NCBI GenBank assembly: GCA_002457295.1
Contig: NTKF01000026.1
Location: 1-19,567, forward strand
Origin: Flavobacteriales bacterium MED-G22
GTDB taxonomy: Bacteria; Bacteroidota; Bacteroidia; Flavobacteriales; Flavobacteriaceae
Reading direction: 5' to 3'
Length of the DNA stretch: 19,567 nucleotides
Part shown: positions 1 through 7,859 of the stretch, one piece after another
Layout of the letters: every line of letters starts with the position of its first letter
Position numbering within the stretch: position 1 is the stretch's first letter
Made by a program: the position numbers and the translations under genes
Notes under the pieces: generated by a model
The model's input: the letters and a program-made list of their open reading frames with translations, nothing else
The model's database searches: none
Told to the model about the DNA's origin: nothing

Positions 1-487
1 AGAAAGTTTTGAAATAGTTGTAAAGGTGTTTTGGATTGGAAAAACTACTTGGGTCTTTTGTAAACGCCTCGTCAAAAGTATTGTATACTGTTTTTAGATC
101 ACCCAGTTGATAGTTCAACATGGCTTGGGCTTTTTTACTAATCACATCGCCTAATTGAGATTTCTTTTTATAGACTGGGAAGTTTGTAGCCCACTGATCG
201 TAAAAAACTAAAATGTCTTCTTTAGCAGAAGCTTTTACTTCATCACTACCATTCTTAATACGATCCTTTAAAATACGTTCTCCATAAGAATAGATTGCCC
301 TATTTAATTGTGGACATTCATTGCGCACGGCCATCCAAGGGGCGTAGGCTTCGTCATAGTTTTTTACTTTTGCGAACTCAGCAAAAATGGATAAGTTCTG
401 AATACACTCTTGATTATCTTGTCCAAATACTTTATTTCCTTTTATTACAAATAATACAACGACTGATAAAAGAATACTTTTTTTCAT
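1..487 (-). CDS. Exported TPR-like protein (partial, C-terminus outside window)
   Basis: The reading frame starts at an ATG at 485-487 and stays open for 162 codons to the left edge, so the C-terminal part is missing. It begins MKKSILLSVVVLFVIKGNKV and is followed by FGQDN, a typical signal peptide ending near residue 23, so the product should be exported. The mature part is helical, with repeated aromatic/alanine patterns (FAEFAKVKNYDEAYAPWMAV, then YGERILKDRIK and AKEDILVFYDQW) that resemble tetratricopeptide repeats. The start lies 11 bp after the stop of the outer-membrane protein gene and is almost certainly co-transcribed with it and coaX. In flavobacteria this position usually holds an uncharacterised TPR protein near lipopolysaccharide-export genes; that link is an inference from context. 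TPR identity is likely but was not tested by a profile search. Confidence 0.8.
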   Translation of the reverse strand, partial: MKKSILLSVVVLFVIKGNKVFGQDNQECIQNLSIFAEFAKVKNYDEAYAPWMAVRNECPQLNRAIYSYGERILKDRIKNGSDEVKASAKEDILVFYDQWATNFPVYKKKSQLGDVISKKAQAMLNYQLGDLKTVYNTFDEAFTKDPSSFSNPKHLYNYFKTF

Positions 488-498
488 TTTTCTTTCAA

Positions 499-1755
499 TT
501 AATTATACTTTGGTTTGATAAACCACAATGCGTTAAGAGAGAGCCCCACTCGAAGTGCAAAATAGGTTTCTCTTACCAAACCATTATTTTTTTCTCCACG
601 TCTACCCATTTCTATTCCAACATTTGCATTTGAATAGCCTGACATAGGTAAACCTATTCCAAAAGATATGCCAGTTTCTGTTAAAGGTATGTTATTTACC
701 AACACGCCTAACTCCTCCTTTCGAAAACCAAACCGATAAACAGCCCTGCTAAAATAACTAGTTAAAGAGGTATAATTCGGAATAAAAAAACCACCTACTG
801 TAAACTGAGAAGCATCTTCATAAGTGATATTTTCTCTCAACACGAAAGAATTTTTAAAGGTTGAATAAGAACTCATATTCCTTTGAACACCCAAAAACCA
901 TTTTTTAGGTTTTCCAAATCCAATACCAAATTTTTGTGACAAAGGGAATTTCATTGTTGTATTCTGTAATCCGTTTGCAGATAAATCTATTTCTTCAAAA
1001 TCGATTATTGTGTTATTCGATATAGAGCGCGTAAAGATAATTTGTTCATTTGAGGAATCAAAATTTGCCATTGGCTGATAAGTGTACATGGCTTTCATTT
1101 CATGTTTGGCACCAATTGGCATCGTCACATTTGCAGCAACTTGATAGCTCCAACCAGAAACAGATGATTTTCTATTGAGTTGGGTTGCAAAGTCAACCCC
1201 TTGTTTAAATTGTTCTGTTTGATATTCTAAATTTCCAAAATTATAATTGAGGGTTGCCCCCAAATGAAAAAATTTAAACAAAGGAAAACCTACAGAAAAA
1301 AATGTTTGGTTAATTCCTCCACTTCCTTGAAATTGATCAATTAGAGCTGGTTCTACAGTTTCGTTTAAGCTATTTATTTTATAGCCTACGGAGGTCAGCG
1401 GTATAATTCCAAAACCAAAACCAAACTTACCTGTAGGGATTCCAACAGCCAAATAATCTAAAGTAGCGGTTTGACCATTTTTTGAAAAGGTTTCGTCAGC
1501 CATTAGATTGGACTTATAATGAATACCCAAAGAATAAGTTGTTAGCTTGAGTTCTCCATAACTAGCTGGGTTAGTTAAGTTAGCATGTATGGAATCAGTG
1601 TAGACATCTAAACCTCCCATAAATCGATTTACTTGGGTCCCTCTAAAATTCAACTCTCCCAAACCTGCAAAGGAATAGGGTGAGGCTGATGCATTTTGTC
1701 CTTTCAGGAAAGGGGCAAAAAAAAGAAATAAACCTAAAACAATCTTACGAATCAT
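499..1755 (-). CDS. Outer-membrane beta-barrel protein, FadL/porin-like
   Basis: A 418-residue protein with an N-terminal signal peptide (MIRKIVLGLFLFFAPFLKG, cleavage near Q20). The remainder alternates hydrophobic and polar residues, as in a beta-barrel, with many Gly/Tyr/Phe-rich strands such as FGFGFGIIPLTSVGY and NVGIEMGRRGEKNNG. Near the N-terminus, NLTNPASYGEL (about 60-70) resembles the NPA region of FadL/OmpP1-like barrels. The C-terminus, LSLNALWFIKPKYN, is like the last strand of many Bacteroidota outer-membrane proteins. It starts 2 bp after the coaX stop and is followed 11 bp later by the exported TPR-like gene, so the three form one operon. The substrate is unknown. A hydrophobic-compound transporter is one possibility, but a structural or assembly role is equally open. 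Confidence 0.75.
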   Translation of the reverse strand: MIRKIVLGLFLFFAPFLKGQNASASPYSFAGLGELNFRGTQVNRFMGGLDVYTDSIHANLTNPASYGELKLTTYSLGIHYKSNLMADETFSKNGQTATLDYLAVGIPTGKFGFGFGIIPLTSVGYKINSLNETVEPALIDQFQGSGGINQTFFSVGFPLFKFFHLGATLNYNFGNLEYQTEQFKQGVDFATQLNRKSSVSGWSYQVAANVTMPIGAKHEMKAMYTYQPMANFDSSNEQIIFTRSISNNTIIDFEEIDLSANGLQNTTMKFPLSQKFGIGFGKPKKWFLGVQRNMSSYSTFKNSFVLRENITYEDASQFTVGGFFIPNYTSLTSYFSRAVYRFGFRKEELGVLVNNIPLTETGISFGIGLPMSGYSNANVGIEMGRRGEKNNGLVRETYFALRVGLSLNALWFIKPKYN

Positions 1756-1757
1756 CT

Positions 1758-2483
1758 TCAGATATTGAGTTCTAGAATGTGGCGTAAACCATCTGCTGAA
1801 AAATTGTTAGGAGCAAATATGCCATTTTTATATGGCATGGGCAACCTTTGACTGTCTCCACCTACAAAAATTACTGTTAAATTTTTAAATCGAGCCTTGT
1901 AAAATTCAATTTGACCTTCAATTTCATGCAATATACCATAGTAAATTCCAGAATGTATACCACTCTCAGTATCTACACCAATAAGGGAGTTTGGCTTTTT
2001 TGGAGATAATTCTGGAAGCTGACCGGTAAAATGATGAACACTTTTGTAACGCATTTCGAATCCTGGTGAAATACTTCCTCCATAATGCTTCGCATTTTTA
2101 TCAATAAAATCGAAAGTAATACACGTTCCTAAATCAATCCCAAGTACATTTTGCTTTGGATAGGCTAAACAAATTGCCGACAATAGCGCTATTCGGTCTG
2201 CACCAAAAGATGTTGGGCTTTCATAGCATGTTGTAAATGGCATGTTGAGATTTAAATTGCAAATAATAATTTTTTGACTCGAAAATATTTCTGAAACTAT
2301 TGTTTTCGCTTTACCCCAAACATCAGCTATTAAAATGGCTGTAATTTTAGGAAATTCTTGCTTTGTCTTATGAAGTGATTCTGAAAGGTCTGAAAAGACA
2401 CTTACTTTTGAGGCTACCAATGCTTTTTCACGATAAACAAAGTGCTTAATTCTAGTGTTTCCAAAATCTAAAATGAGATACAT
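1758..2483 (-). CDS. coaX: Type III pantothenate kinase
   Basis: CoaX phosphorylates pantothenate with ATP, the first step of coenzyme A synthesis, in the cytoplasm. The 241-residue length fits the family. The diagnostic ASKHA-fold motifs are present in order: DFGNTRIK (6-13, phosphate-binding), GADR (94-97, containing the presumed catalytic aspartate), DLGTCIT (117-123, second phosphate motif) and GGSISPG (135-141, pantothenate/ATP site), with GGD near 208. The start is the ATG at 2481-2483; no upstream alternative is needed. It is the first gene of the minus-strand operon with the outer-membrane protein. The sequence just upstream reads TAAACTTG on the minus strand (2485-2492), one base off the -7 consensus and almost touching the ATG, so a very short leader is possible but weakly supported. 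Confidence 0.95.
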   Translation of the reverse strand: MYLILDFGNTRIKHFVYREKALVASKVSVFSDLSESLHKTKQEFPKITAILIADVWGKAKTIVSEIFSSQKIIICNLNLNMPFTTCYESPTSFGADRIALLSAICLAYPKQNVLGIDLGTCITFDFIDKNAKHYGGSISPGFEMRYKSVHHFTGQLPELSPKKPNSLIGVDTESGIHSGIYYGILHEIEGQIEFYKARFKNLTVIFVGGDSQRLPMPYKNGIFAPNNFSADGLRHILELNI

Positions 2484-2527
2484 GCAAGTTTAAAGGCACT
2501 AAAATAAGAAGAATTGAATGGAATTAT

Positions 2528-2559
2528 TTTGTGAGGAAACAAAAACCCGATTATATTTG
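2528..2559 (+). promoter_or_regulatory. Bacteroidota-type promoter of tRNA-Phe
   Basis: TTTG at 2528-2531 and TATATTTG at 2552-2559 are separated by 20 bases. They match the -33 TTTG and -7 TAnnTTTG consensus of the Bacteroidota primary sigma factor. The tRNA begins 16 bases after the -7 box, which allows a short 5' leader. Confidence 0.7.
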
Positions 2560-2575
2560 CCCTTGCTCCAACAAA

Positions 2576-2648
2576 GGTACCTTAGCTCAGTTGGTAGAGC
2601 AAAGGACTGAAAATCCTTGTGTCCCTGGTTCGATTCCTGGAGGTACCA
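2576..2648 (+). tRNA. tRNA-Phe (anticodon GAA)
   Basis: The full cloverleaf can be folded by eye. The acceptor stem GGTACCT (2576-2582) pairs perfectly with AGGTACC (2641-2647). The D-stem is GCTC/GAGC around AGTTGGTA. The anticodon stem AAGGA/TCCTT carries the loop CTGAAAA with GAA at 2609-2611. The T-loop is TTCGATT. The discriminator base is A2648. The 3' CCA is not encoded (ACT follows), so it must be added post-transcriptionally. The T-stem CCTGG/CCTGG has a central T-T mismatch (positions 51-63). It is an independent unit with a promoter in front and a terminator behind. Confidence 0.97.
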
Positions 2649-2654
2649 CTTTTT

Positions 2655-2690
2655 AACCCTGTAAATTTTTAATTTATAGGGTTTTATTTT
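2655..2690 (+). terminator. Intrinsic terminator after tRNA-Phe
   Basis: A 13-bp stem (2655-2667 with 2671-2683, one G-T wobble) closes a 3-nt TTT loop and is followed by TTATTTT. It lies 6 nt after the tRNA and is the clearest terminator in the window. Confidence 0.85.
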
Positions 2691-2761
2691 ATCTGTTAAA
2701 AATTGAAATTAAATCAAACTGCAACTCACCACAAATCTATTTGATTCACTTATGGGATTAT

Positions 2762-2816
2762 ACTCCTTAAGGTTCTCATCAATTTCCCTATTTTTTTATG
2801 AGGAGTTTTTTATTTT
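2762..2816 (+). terminator. Possible second hairpin with T-tract
   Basis: ACTCCT (2762-2767) can pair with AGGAGT (2801-2806), optionally extended by TCAT/ATGA inside, followed by a run of T (2806-2812) and TATTTT. The loop is long (33 nt, or shorter with a bulged stem), so it is weaker than the hairpin just after the tRNA. It could back up that terminator or be chance. Confidence 0.3.
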
Positions 2817-2835
2817 AATATTCCATATTCTTGAT

Positions 2836-2843
2836 TAAGTTTG
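2836..2843 (+). promoter_or_regulatory. Candidate -7 box for the hydroxylase gene
   Basis: TAAGTTTG matches TAnnTTTG exactly and lies 45 bp before the ATG at 2888. No TTG is present at the expected -33 position, so support rests on the -7 element alone. Transcription from here would put the inverted repeat at 2864-2879 in the 5' leader. Confidence 0.4.
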
Positions 2844-2863
2844 TATTATAAAACGTTGCTGAA

Positions 2864-2879
2864 GCACATACTTATGTGC
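2864..2879 (+). repeat. Perfect inverted repeat next to the start codon
   Basis: GCACATA-CT-TATGTGC is a perfect 7-bp inverted repeat with a 2-nt centre, ending 8 bases before the ATG at 2888. It could be a repressor operator, or with a rearranged loop an RNA hairpin near the ribosome entry site. No regulator is encoded next to it. Confidence 0.5.
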
Positions 2880-2887
2880 AATGAAGA

Positions 2888-3760
2888 ATGATGGATTTTT
2901 TAGAAGTTTTTTTAAATGCATTTATGGGTTCATTAAATTGGACAGTTCGATCAATGCTGTTCGACGTCCCTTTTTATGAAAATTACTTCTGGGGGCTGAT
3001 ATTAATTTCTCTTTTGGTGTGGATACTTGAGATTTTATTTCCTTGGAGAAAGAACCAAGCTGTTTTTAGAAAAGACTTTGCCTTGGACGTCTTTTACATG
3101 TTTTTTAATTTTTTTATTTTTTCAATTGCAATCAGTGGATTTTATCAAACAGTTGGTCTATTGGTTTCAAAAATAGGATTAGCACCCAGTAGCATAGAAA
3201 TTATACATTTAGATGCATTACCACCCCTAGCACAACTTCTCATTTTTTTTGTAGTACTCGATTTTGTTCAATGGTTTACTCACATTCTATTGCATAAATA
3301 TTCATTTTTGTGGGCGTTTCATAAAATTCATCACAGCGTTAAGGAAATGGGGTTTGCAGCACACCTGCGTTATCACTGGATGGAAAACATTTTATACAAA
3401 CCCCTAAAAACGGTTGGCTTAATGCTTTTGGGGGGCTTTGAGCCACAACAGGCTTTTATTGTTCACTTTGTAGCCATCACAATTGGACATATCAATCACG
3501 CAAACCTAAAAATTACTTGGGGCCCTTTGAAATATGTTTTCAATAATCCTGTGATGCATCTGTATCATCACGCTCACGCTCAACCTGATGGAAAAGTAGG
3601 TGTTAATTTTGCCATAAGCCTGAGTTTTTGGGATTATCTTTTTAAAACCTATCATGTCCCCAAACCAGACGCTCATTTAACTCTTGGGTTTCCAGGAGAT
3701 CAACAAATTCCCTCTACTTTTTGGGGTCAGCTTCGCTATGGGTTTAAGAAAAATTCTTAG
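2888..3760 (+). CDS. Sterol desaturase / fatty acid hydroxylase family membrane protein
   Basis: A 290-residue integral membrane protein of the fatty acid hydroxylase superfamily, non-haem di-iron enzymes that hydroxylate or desaturate lipids at the membrane. The histidine ligands are clear: HILLH (132-136), HKIHH (145-149), HINHAN (201-206) and HLYHH (224-228). Hydrophobic segments lie around residues 33-52, 66-93 and 112-131, with another near 175-200, bracketing the histidine boxes as in the family. The start is the first of two ATGs at 2888; the ATG at 2881 is in another frame. It ends 30 bp before the convergent PhoPQ-type gene and appears monocistronic. Its substrate cannot be read from sequence; carotenoid, sphingolipid-like or fatty acyl substrates are all possible. 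Confidence 0.88.
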   Translation: MMDFLEVFLNAFMGSLNWTVRSMLFDVPFYENYFWGLILISLLVWILEILFPWRKNQAVFRKDFALDVFYMFFNFFIFSIAISGFYQTVGLLVSKIGLAPSSIEIIHLDALPPLAQLLIFFVVLDFVQWFTHILLHKYSFLWAFHKIHHSVKEMGFAAHLRYHWMENILYKPLKTVGLMLLGGFEPQQAFIVHFVAITIGHINHANLKITWGPLKYVFNNPVMHLYHHAHAQPDGKVGVNFAISLSFWDYLFKTYHVPKPDAHLTLGFPGDQQIPSTFWGQLRYGFKKNS

Positions 3761-3790
3761 CCTTGTTTGATCCCAATAAAAAAGAAATAC

Positions 3791-5239
3791 TCAGTTTTGA
3801 CTGTAGGTACCCAAAGGCTGTTTAGGTTGATAACTTTCAAAAGGATATTGATCTGGTTTAATCGTTGTTCCGGTGGTTAATATAAGTGGAGTTGGTGAGG
3901 ACGGATTAAAAATAACTTCTACTAAAGAGGCTGTAAATCCTTTTTCTTGAATAGGAATTTTAATTGCATATTGCCCTGCAGGATTAATGGGAAGAGTCTT
4001 TTTCTGCCATGATTTGCCGACAGCCCAAATTCTAAAATCCCTTGTCATAGGGTTATTGGCTTGCCATAGCGCAATTTCATAGGGCATATTTGATTTCACT
4101 TCTACAACTATTTGGTCTTCTTCTATTCTCCATTCCATTTCTGGTAGCTGCTTTTGATGAATAAGTGCATCATAAAAAGAAAATATATTTTGTGTGCTGT
4201 AGCGTCCAGCCAAACCGTGGTTTCCGTTTGGAACATATTGTAAATATTTTTTTTCTGGTAAATCATCCCAATAATATTTCCAAGAGTCTGTGACAAAAAA
4301 TTCGTCAATAGTTCCATTGACAATTAATTTTGGCATGGTGAAAAGCGCTTTAAATTGATACGGTTCTATAAAATCCATCATTCGATTAAATTCTTGAGAA
4401 CCCATCCAGTCCATAATAGCATTGTTTGTGTAATCTTGAACGGCTGGAGACCAGTCGCCATATACTTTATAATGGTGATCAAAAGATGGATTTATATTTA
4501 ACATATCTATCACCAGTGGAGCAATACCCATCACCCGATCATCTACTGCTGCCGTAGTCCATGTGGTCCATCCTCTTTTAGAGGCTCCTGAAACAAAAAA
4601 AGAAGACACCGAGGCACCAACATTTTGTGAGACTTCTTCCACCACATCCATCGCGCGAACTACTGCTCTTGTCATAGGATAGTGTGCCAACCATTTTACA
4701 TCTTCCTCTTTTGCTCCTCCTTTCAAAAATTTATCCCAACCATAAGCAATTATATTATCTTCATAACGCTGAATGGAATCTGTCCCTTTGAAAGAAAGGG
4801 GTTGAAATGGAACATTACTAATGTGAGCAATGATTGATTTCGTATTGATGGCCTGAGCTATTGTAGTACTATCTAAAAAAACCTGGTTATCATAGAGTGA
4901 ACCTCCTCCAATAAACATTAACGCAGTTTCAGTATCCTTTGTTTCAGGCACAACAATGTCAACCCAATGCCACCATAAAGGGTTATTCACCTCTTTTTCT
5001 GAAAGCCATCGGCCAGAATTCATTTTTATGTGAAATACTTTTGCCTTAGGATGACTTATGGTATCTTTTATTTCAAATGAAAAATCAGTACTACTTTCAT
5101 TCACATAGGTTTTAAGAGCACTTACGGGCAGCGTTTCACCTTTTTCAGAGGTTTGATTTTGACAAGCTTGAAGAGAAATTAAAAGTATTAGAGTGGTGAC
5201 AATCTTGATTGTCCCTACACTTTTGAATTGAATCTTAAT
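3791..5239 (-). CDS. PhoPQ-activated pathogenicity-related family hydrolase, probable lipoprotein with atypical start
   Basis: This is an alpha/beta-hydrolase-like protein related to PqaA (PhoPQ-activated family). The region MNSGRWLSEKEVNNPLWWHW, then TALMFIGGGS, the nucleophile-like turn FVSGASKRGWTTW and the later KLIVNGTIDEFF and VPNGNHGL fit this family. The nearest conventional start is GTG at 5102-5104 (437 aa), but the frame stays open upstream. It encodes a lipoprotein signal peptide KIVTTLILLISLQAC, with the lipobox cysteine at 5162-5164, and then the family's N-terminal stretch ALKTYVNESS. No ATG, GTG or TTG exists in that extension before the stop at 5252-5254. The best candidate start is ATT at 5237-5239, followed by AAG ATT CAA TTC, giving 482 aa with S220 as likely nucleophile. 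Alternatively the start was lost by mutation. The gene is divergent from the hexosaminidase operon. The family call is solid; the start is uncertain. Confidence 0.8.
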   Translation of the reverse strand: MKIQFKSVGTIKIVTTLILLISLQACQNQTSEKGETLPVSALKTYVNESSTDFSFEIKDTISHPKAKVFHIKMNSGRWLSEKEVNNPLWWHWVDIVVPETKDTETALMFIGGGSLYDNQVFLDSTTIAQAINTKSIIAHISNVPFQPLSFKGTDSIQRYEDNIIAYGWDKFLKGGAKEEDVKWLAHYPMTRAVVRAMDVVEEVSQNVGASVSSFFVSGASKRGWTTWTTAAVDDRVMGIAPLVIDMLNINPSFDHHYKVYGDWSPAVQDYTNNAIMDWMGSQEFNRMMDFIEPYQFKALFTMPKLIVNGTIDEFFVTDSWKYYWDDLPEKKYLQYVPNGNHGLAGRYSTQNIFSFYDALIHQKQLPEMEWRIEEDQIVVEVKSNMPYEIALWQANNPMTRDFRIWAVGKSWQKKTLPINPAGQYAIKIPIQEKGFTASLVEVIFNPSSPTPLILTTGTTIKPDQYPFESYQPKQPLGTYSQN

Positions 5240-5260
5240 AATTATTGGATTTTATTTTTG
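5228..5260 (+). promoter_or_regulatory. Candidate promoter of the hexosaminidase/NagX operon
   Basis: TATTTTTG (5253-5260) fits TAnnTTTG, with TTG 22 bases upstream (5228-5230). It would give a leader of about 95 nt. The box overlaps the proposed atypical start of the divergent hydrolase gene, so the two units would share regulatory DNA. AT-richness makes chance matches likely. Confidence 0.3.
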
Positions 5261-5360
5261 TTTTTCTTTTAATGTACAAAATTTTAATTTTCTTGTTTTT
5301 TGGGATTTGTATCAATTTGAAAAAATAAATTACCTTTCCTCAACAAATCACTCTAAATAA

Positions 5361-7850
5361 ATGAAACATTCTCTTTTTTTTATTCTGCTCTTAGGTTTTA
5401 TTAGCATCGAATGTTCTTCTCCTAAAACGTCAAGTCAAAAGATTCATTTTGATTTTACCATAAAAGCGTTTGATTTTGAAAAAGATCAAATGGAAATAGA
5501 ATATTTGTTAACGAATAATTCTAACAAAAACCTAAAGGGAGGACAATGGTCTTTGCATTGGAACCAAATTCTAGGAACTCCTATAGAAGAAAGTTTACCT
5601 GAGGGTATTTCCTCGGAATGGGTCAATGGTCAACAATATTTAATTTTAAAATTTGATGAAAATTGGAACTTTGATGCAGGAACTTCCCTACGATTTCTAG
5701 GCATTCAAAAGGGAGTGATCAATAGGGAAGTGATGGGACCCATGGGTGCTTTTATTGTCAATAACGAAAATGAAATGTTAGAACTTACAACTAAGCTACA
5801 TTGGAAGGAAGCAAAAGGAATAGAAGGATTAAAAATCCCCTCAGCCGAAGAACGCTACGCCGATTATGCTGCTATCAGTAAACTCCCTAAAAAACAACTT
5901 TCTTGGGTGGTACCTACTCCAAAGAAAATGGTACAATTAAGAGGCTCTAGAAAAGCTGACTCATCTTGGACTATCTTTATTGATAAGAAACTCCAAACCG
6001 AAAAAGGAACTATTGAATTGGTTCTAAAGGATCAATTTGAAAAACCTATTCAATGGGTGTCTAATGAACAAGAGGCTAACTTTAGCATAAAACAAAATCA
6101 AAATCTTTCTAATGAAGCCTATACACTAACAATAGACAAAGAACAAATAGAGATTTCTTCGCCAAATGGGCGAGGTGTTTTTTACGGTTTACAATCTTTA
6201 GATCAAATAATCCAAACTGCCGCATTAGAGCAATCTAATTGGCCTTTGTTGCATATCGAAGATGCACCACGTTTTGGGTATAGAGGTTTTATGCTAGACA
6301 TTTCAAGAAACTTTTACGGTCTAAAAAAAATCAAACAGGTCATTGATGCCATGGCCTTCTATAAACTAAACTATCTCGATTTAAGACTTTCTGACGATGA
6401 AGGGTGGCGTATTAAAATTGATGGGCTGCCTGAATTGACAGAAATTGGCAGTCAACGAGGATATACCATTGATGAAGCGGAACGATTGATTCCCTTCTAT
6501 GGCTCTGGTGCAAAAGGAGGAAAAAGAGGCAATGGCTTTTTAAGTAAAGAAGATTTTATCAACCTTCTCAACTATGCCAATCAGAAAAAGATTACGGTCA
6601 TGCCTCAAATTAGTTTTCCATCCCATGCAAGAGCAGCCATTCTATCTATGGAAGCACGTTTCAAAAAGAAGGAAGGAAATTCAAACTATCGTCTAATTGA
6701 TCCTGATGATGAAAGTGACTATCGTTCTGCTCAGCTATTTGATGATAATGTGGCTTGCATTTGCAGAGAGAGTGCCTTCGCTTTTTATGAAAAAGTAGTC
6801 CTTGAGTTTAAGAAAATGTATGAAACTGCTGGACTCAAATTGAAACAGTTTAGTATAGGAGCAGATGAGTTACCCTATGGGGTTTGGACAGCTTCTCCCC
6901 TTTGTAACTCCTACATGAAAAAACATCAACTAGAAAACACCCTTGAACTATATAATCATGCCTTAAAAAGAATTAAAAATATTTTTGATCAACAGCACAT
7001 TATTATGGCAGGTTGGGAAGATTTTTTGTTAGCTCACTCTGAAAAAAGCCAAGAAGAAACTCAAATAAAAGAAGAGCAATTTGACAAAGAGGTGATTCCC
7101 TATGTGTGGAATAATATTTGGGGAGAGGGAAGAGAAGATATGATATACAAATTCGCAAACAGTGGCTTTAAAACTGTGATGAGCAACTCAGCCGCTTTTT
7201 ATTTTGATATGACAGATGATCGTGATTTTGAAAACTACGGTCTGAATTGGTCTGGCTATGTCAACTATAAAGACAGTTGGGCTACAGATCCTGAAGATGT
7301 TTTTAACAATGCTTATTTGAACAAAAAAAATAATATTTCACAAACCTACATATCACAAAAAACGAAATTGAATCCAAAAAATACTGATAATTTTTTGGGA
7401 ATCCAAAGTCAACTGTGGACAGAAACTGTGCGGAATGAAATGATTTTTGACGCCTTGTTTTTTCCTAATCTAATTATTTTTTCTGAACGTTCATGGGCAC
7501 CACGCCCCGACTGGATAAACCTCAAAGGAGAAGAACAGATAGCTGCAATGAACGTTGACTGGAATCAATTTTCTAACACCATAGGACAGCGTCAACTCCC
7601 CTTGATTGACCAAAGACTCAAACCTTGGGCTTATGATCTTCCAAAAGCTGGAGCCATTATCAAACAAAATAAACTTTACATCAGGCAGGCATTCCCGGGA
7701 ATGGAAATTCGCTATACCCTTGATGGAAGTCTACCAACTGATCAAGATGCGCTGTATCAAAAGCCTGTAGAAATTGATCCAGAAGCTAAAGTGAAAATTC
7801 GAGTTTTCAATGCAAATAGAAGAGGTGGAAAAACTATTGAAATAAACTAA
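5361..7850 (+). CDS. Beta-N-acetylhexosaminidase, GH20, four-domain chitobiase type
   Basis: An 829-residue exohydrolase that should remove terminal N-acetylhexosamine from chitooligosaccharides or glycans. The N-terminus (MKHSLFFILLLGFISIEC) looks like a lipoprotein signal with C18, although the residues just before it are atypical. Residues about 28-165 form the chitobiase N-terminal carbohydrate-binding domain (LLTNNSNKNLKGGQWSLHWN). About 180-300 is the GH20b domain (WVVPTPKKM). The catalytic barrel runs from about 302 (GYRGFMLDISRNF) to about 710 and includes the catalytic pair D502-E503 in GADELP, WNNIWGEG and LGIQSQLWTETV. The C-terminus (about 765-829, IRYTLDGSLPTDQ) is the chitobiase C-terminal domain. 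The pair sits in GADE where GGDE is common. It is followed 9 bp later by a NagX-like gene, consistent with aminosugar catabolism. Confidence 0.94.
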   Translation: MKHSLFFILLLGFISIECSSPKTSSQKIHFDFTIKAFDFEKDQMEIEYLLTNNSNKNLKGGQWSLHWNQILGTPIEESLPEGISSEWVNGQQYLILKFDENWNFDAGTSLRFLGIQKGVINREVMGPMGAFIVNNENEMLELTTKLHWKEAKGIEGLKIPSAEERYADYAAISKLPKKQLSWVVPTPKKMVQLRGSRKADSSWTIFIDKKLQTEKGTIELVLKDQFEKPIQWVSNEQEANFSIKQNQNLSNEAYTLTIDKEQIEISSPNGRGVFYGLQSLDQIIQTAALEQSNWPLLHIEDAPRFGYRGFMLDISRNFYGLKKIKQVIDAMAFYKLNYLDLRLSDDEGWRIKIDGLPELTEIGSQRGYTIDEAERLIPFYGSGAKGGKRGNGFLSKEDFINLLNYANQKKITVMPQISFPSHARAAILSMEARFKKKEGNSNYRLIDPDDESDYRSAQLFDDNVACICRESAFAFYEKVVLEFKKMYETAGLKLKQFSIGADELPYGVWTASPLCNSYMKKHQLENTLELYNHALKRIKNIFDQQHIIMAGWEDFLLAHSEKSQEETQIKEEQFDKEVIPYVWNNIWGEGREDMIYKFANSGFKTVMSNSAAFYFDMTDDRDFENYGLNWSGYVNYKDSWATDPEDVFNNAYLNKKNNISQTYISQKTKLNPKNTDNFLGIQSQLWTETVRNEMIFDALFFPNLIIFSERSWAPRPDWINLKGEEQIAAMNVDWNQFSNTIGQRQLPLIDQRLKPWAYDLPKAGAIIKQNKLYIRQAFPGMEIRYTLDGSLPTDQDALYQKPVEIDPEAKVKIRVFNANRRGGKTIEIN

Positions 7851-7859
7851 AACAGAAAA

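Noticed and set aside
2881..2890. ATG at 2881 as the start of the hydroxylase.
   Set aside because: It is in a different frame from the histidine-box protein.
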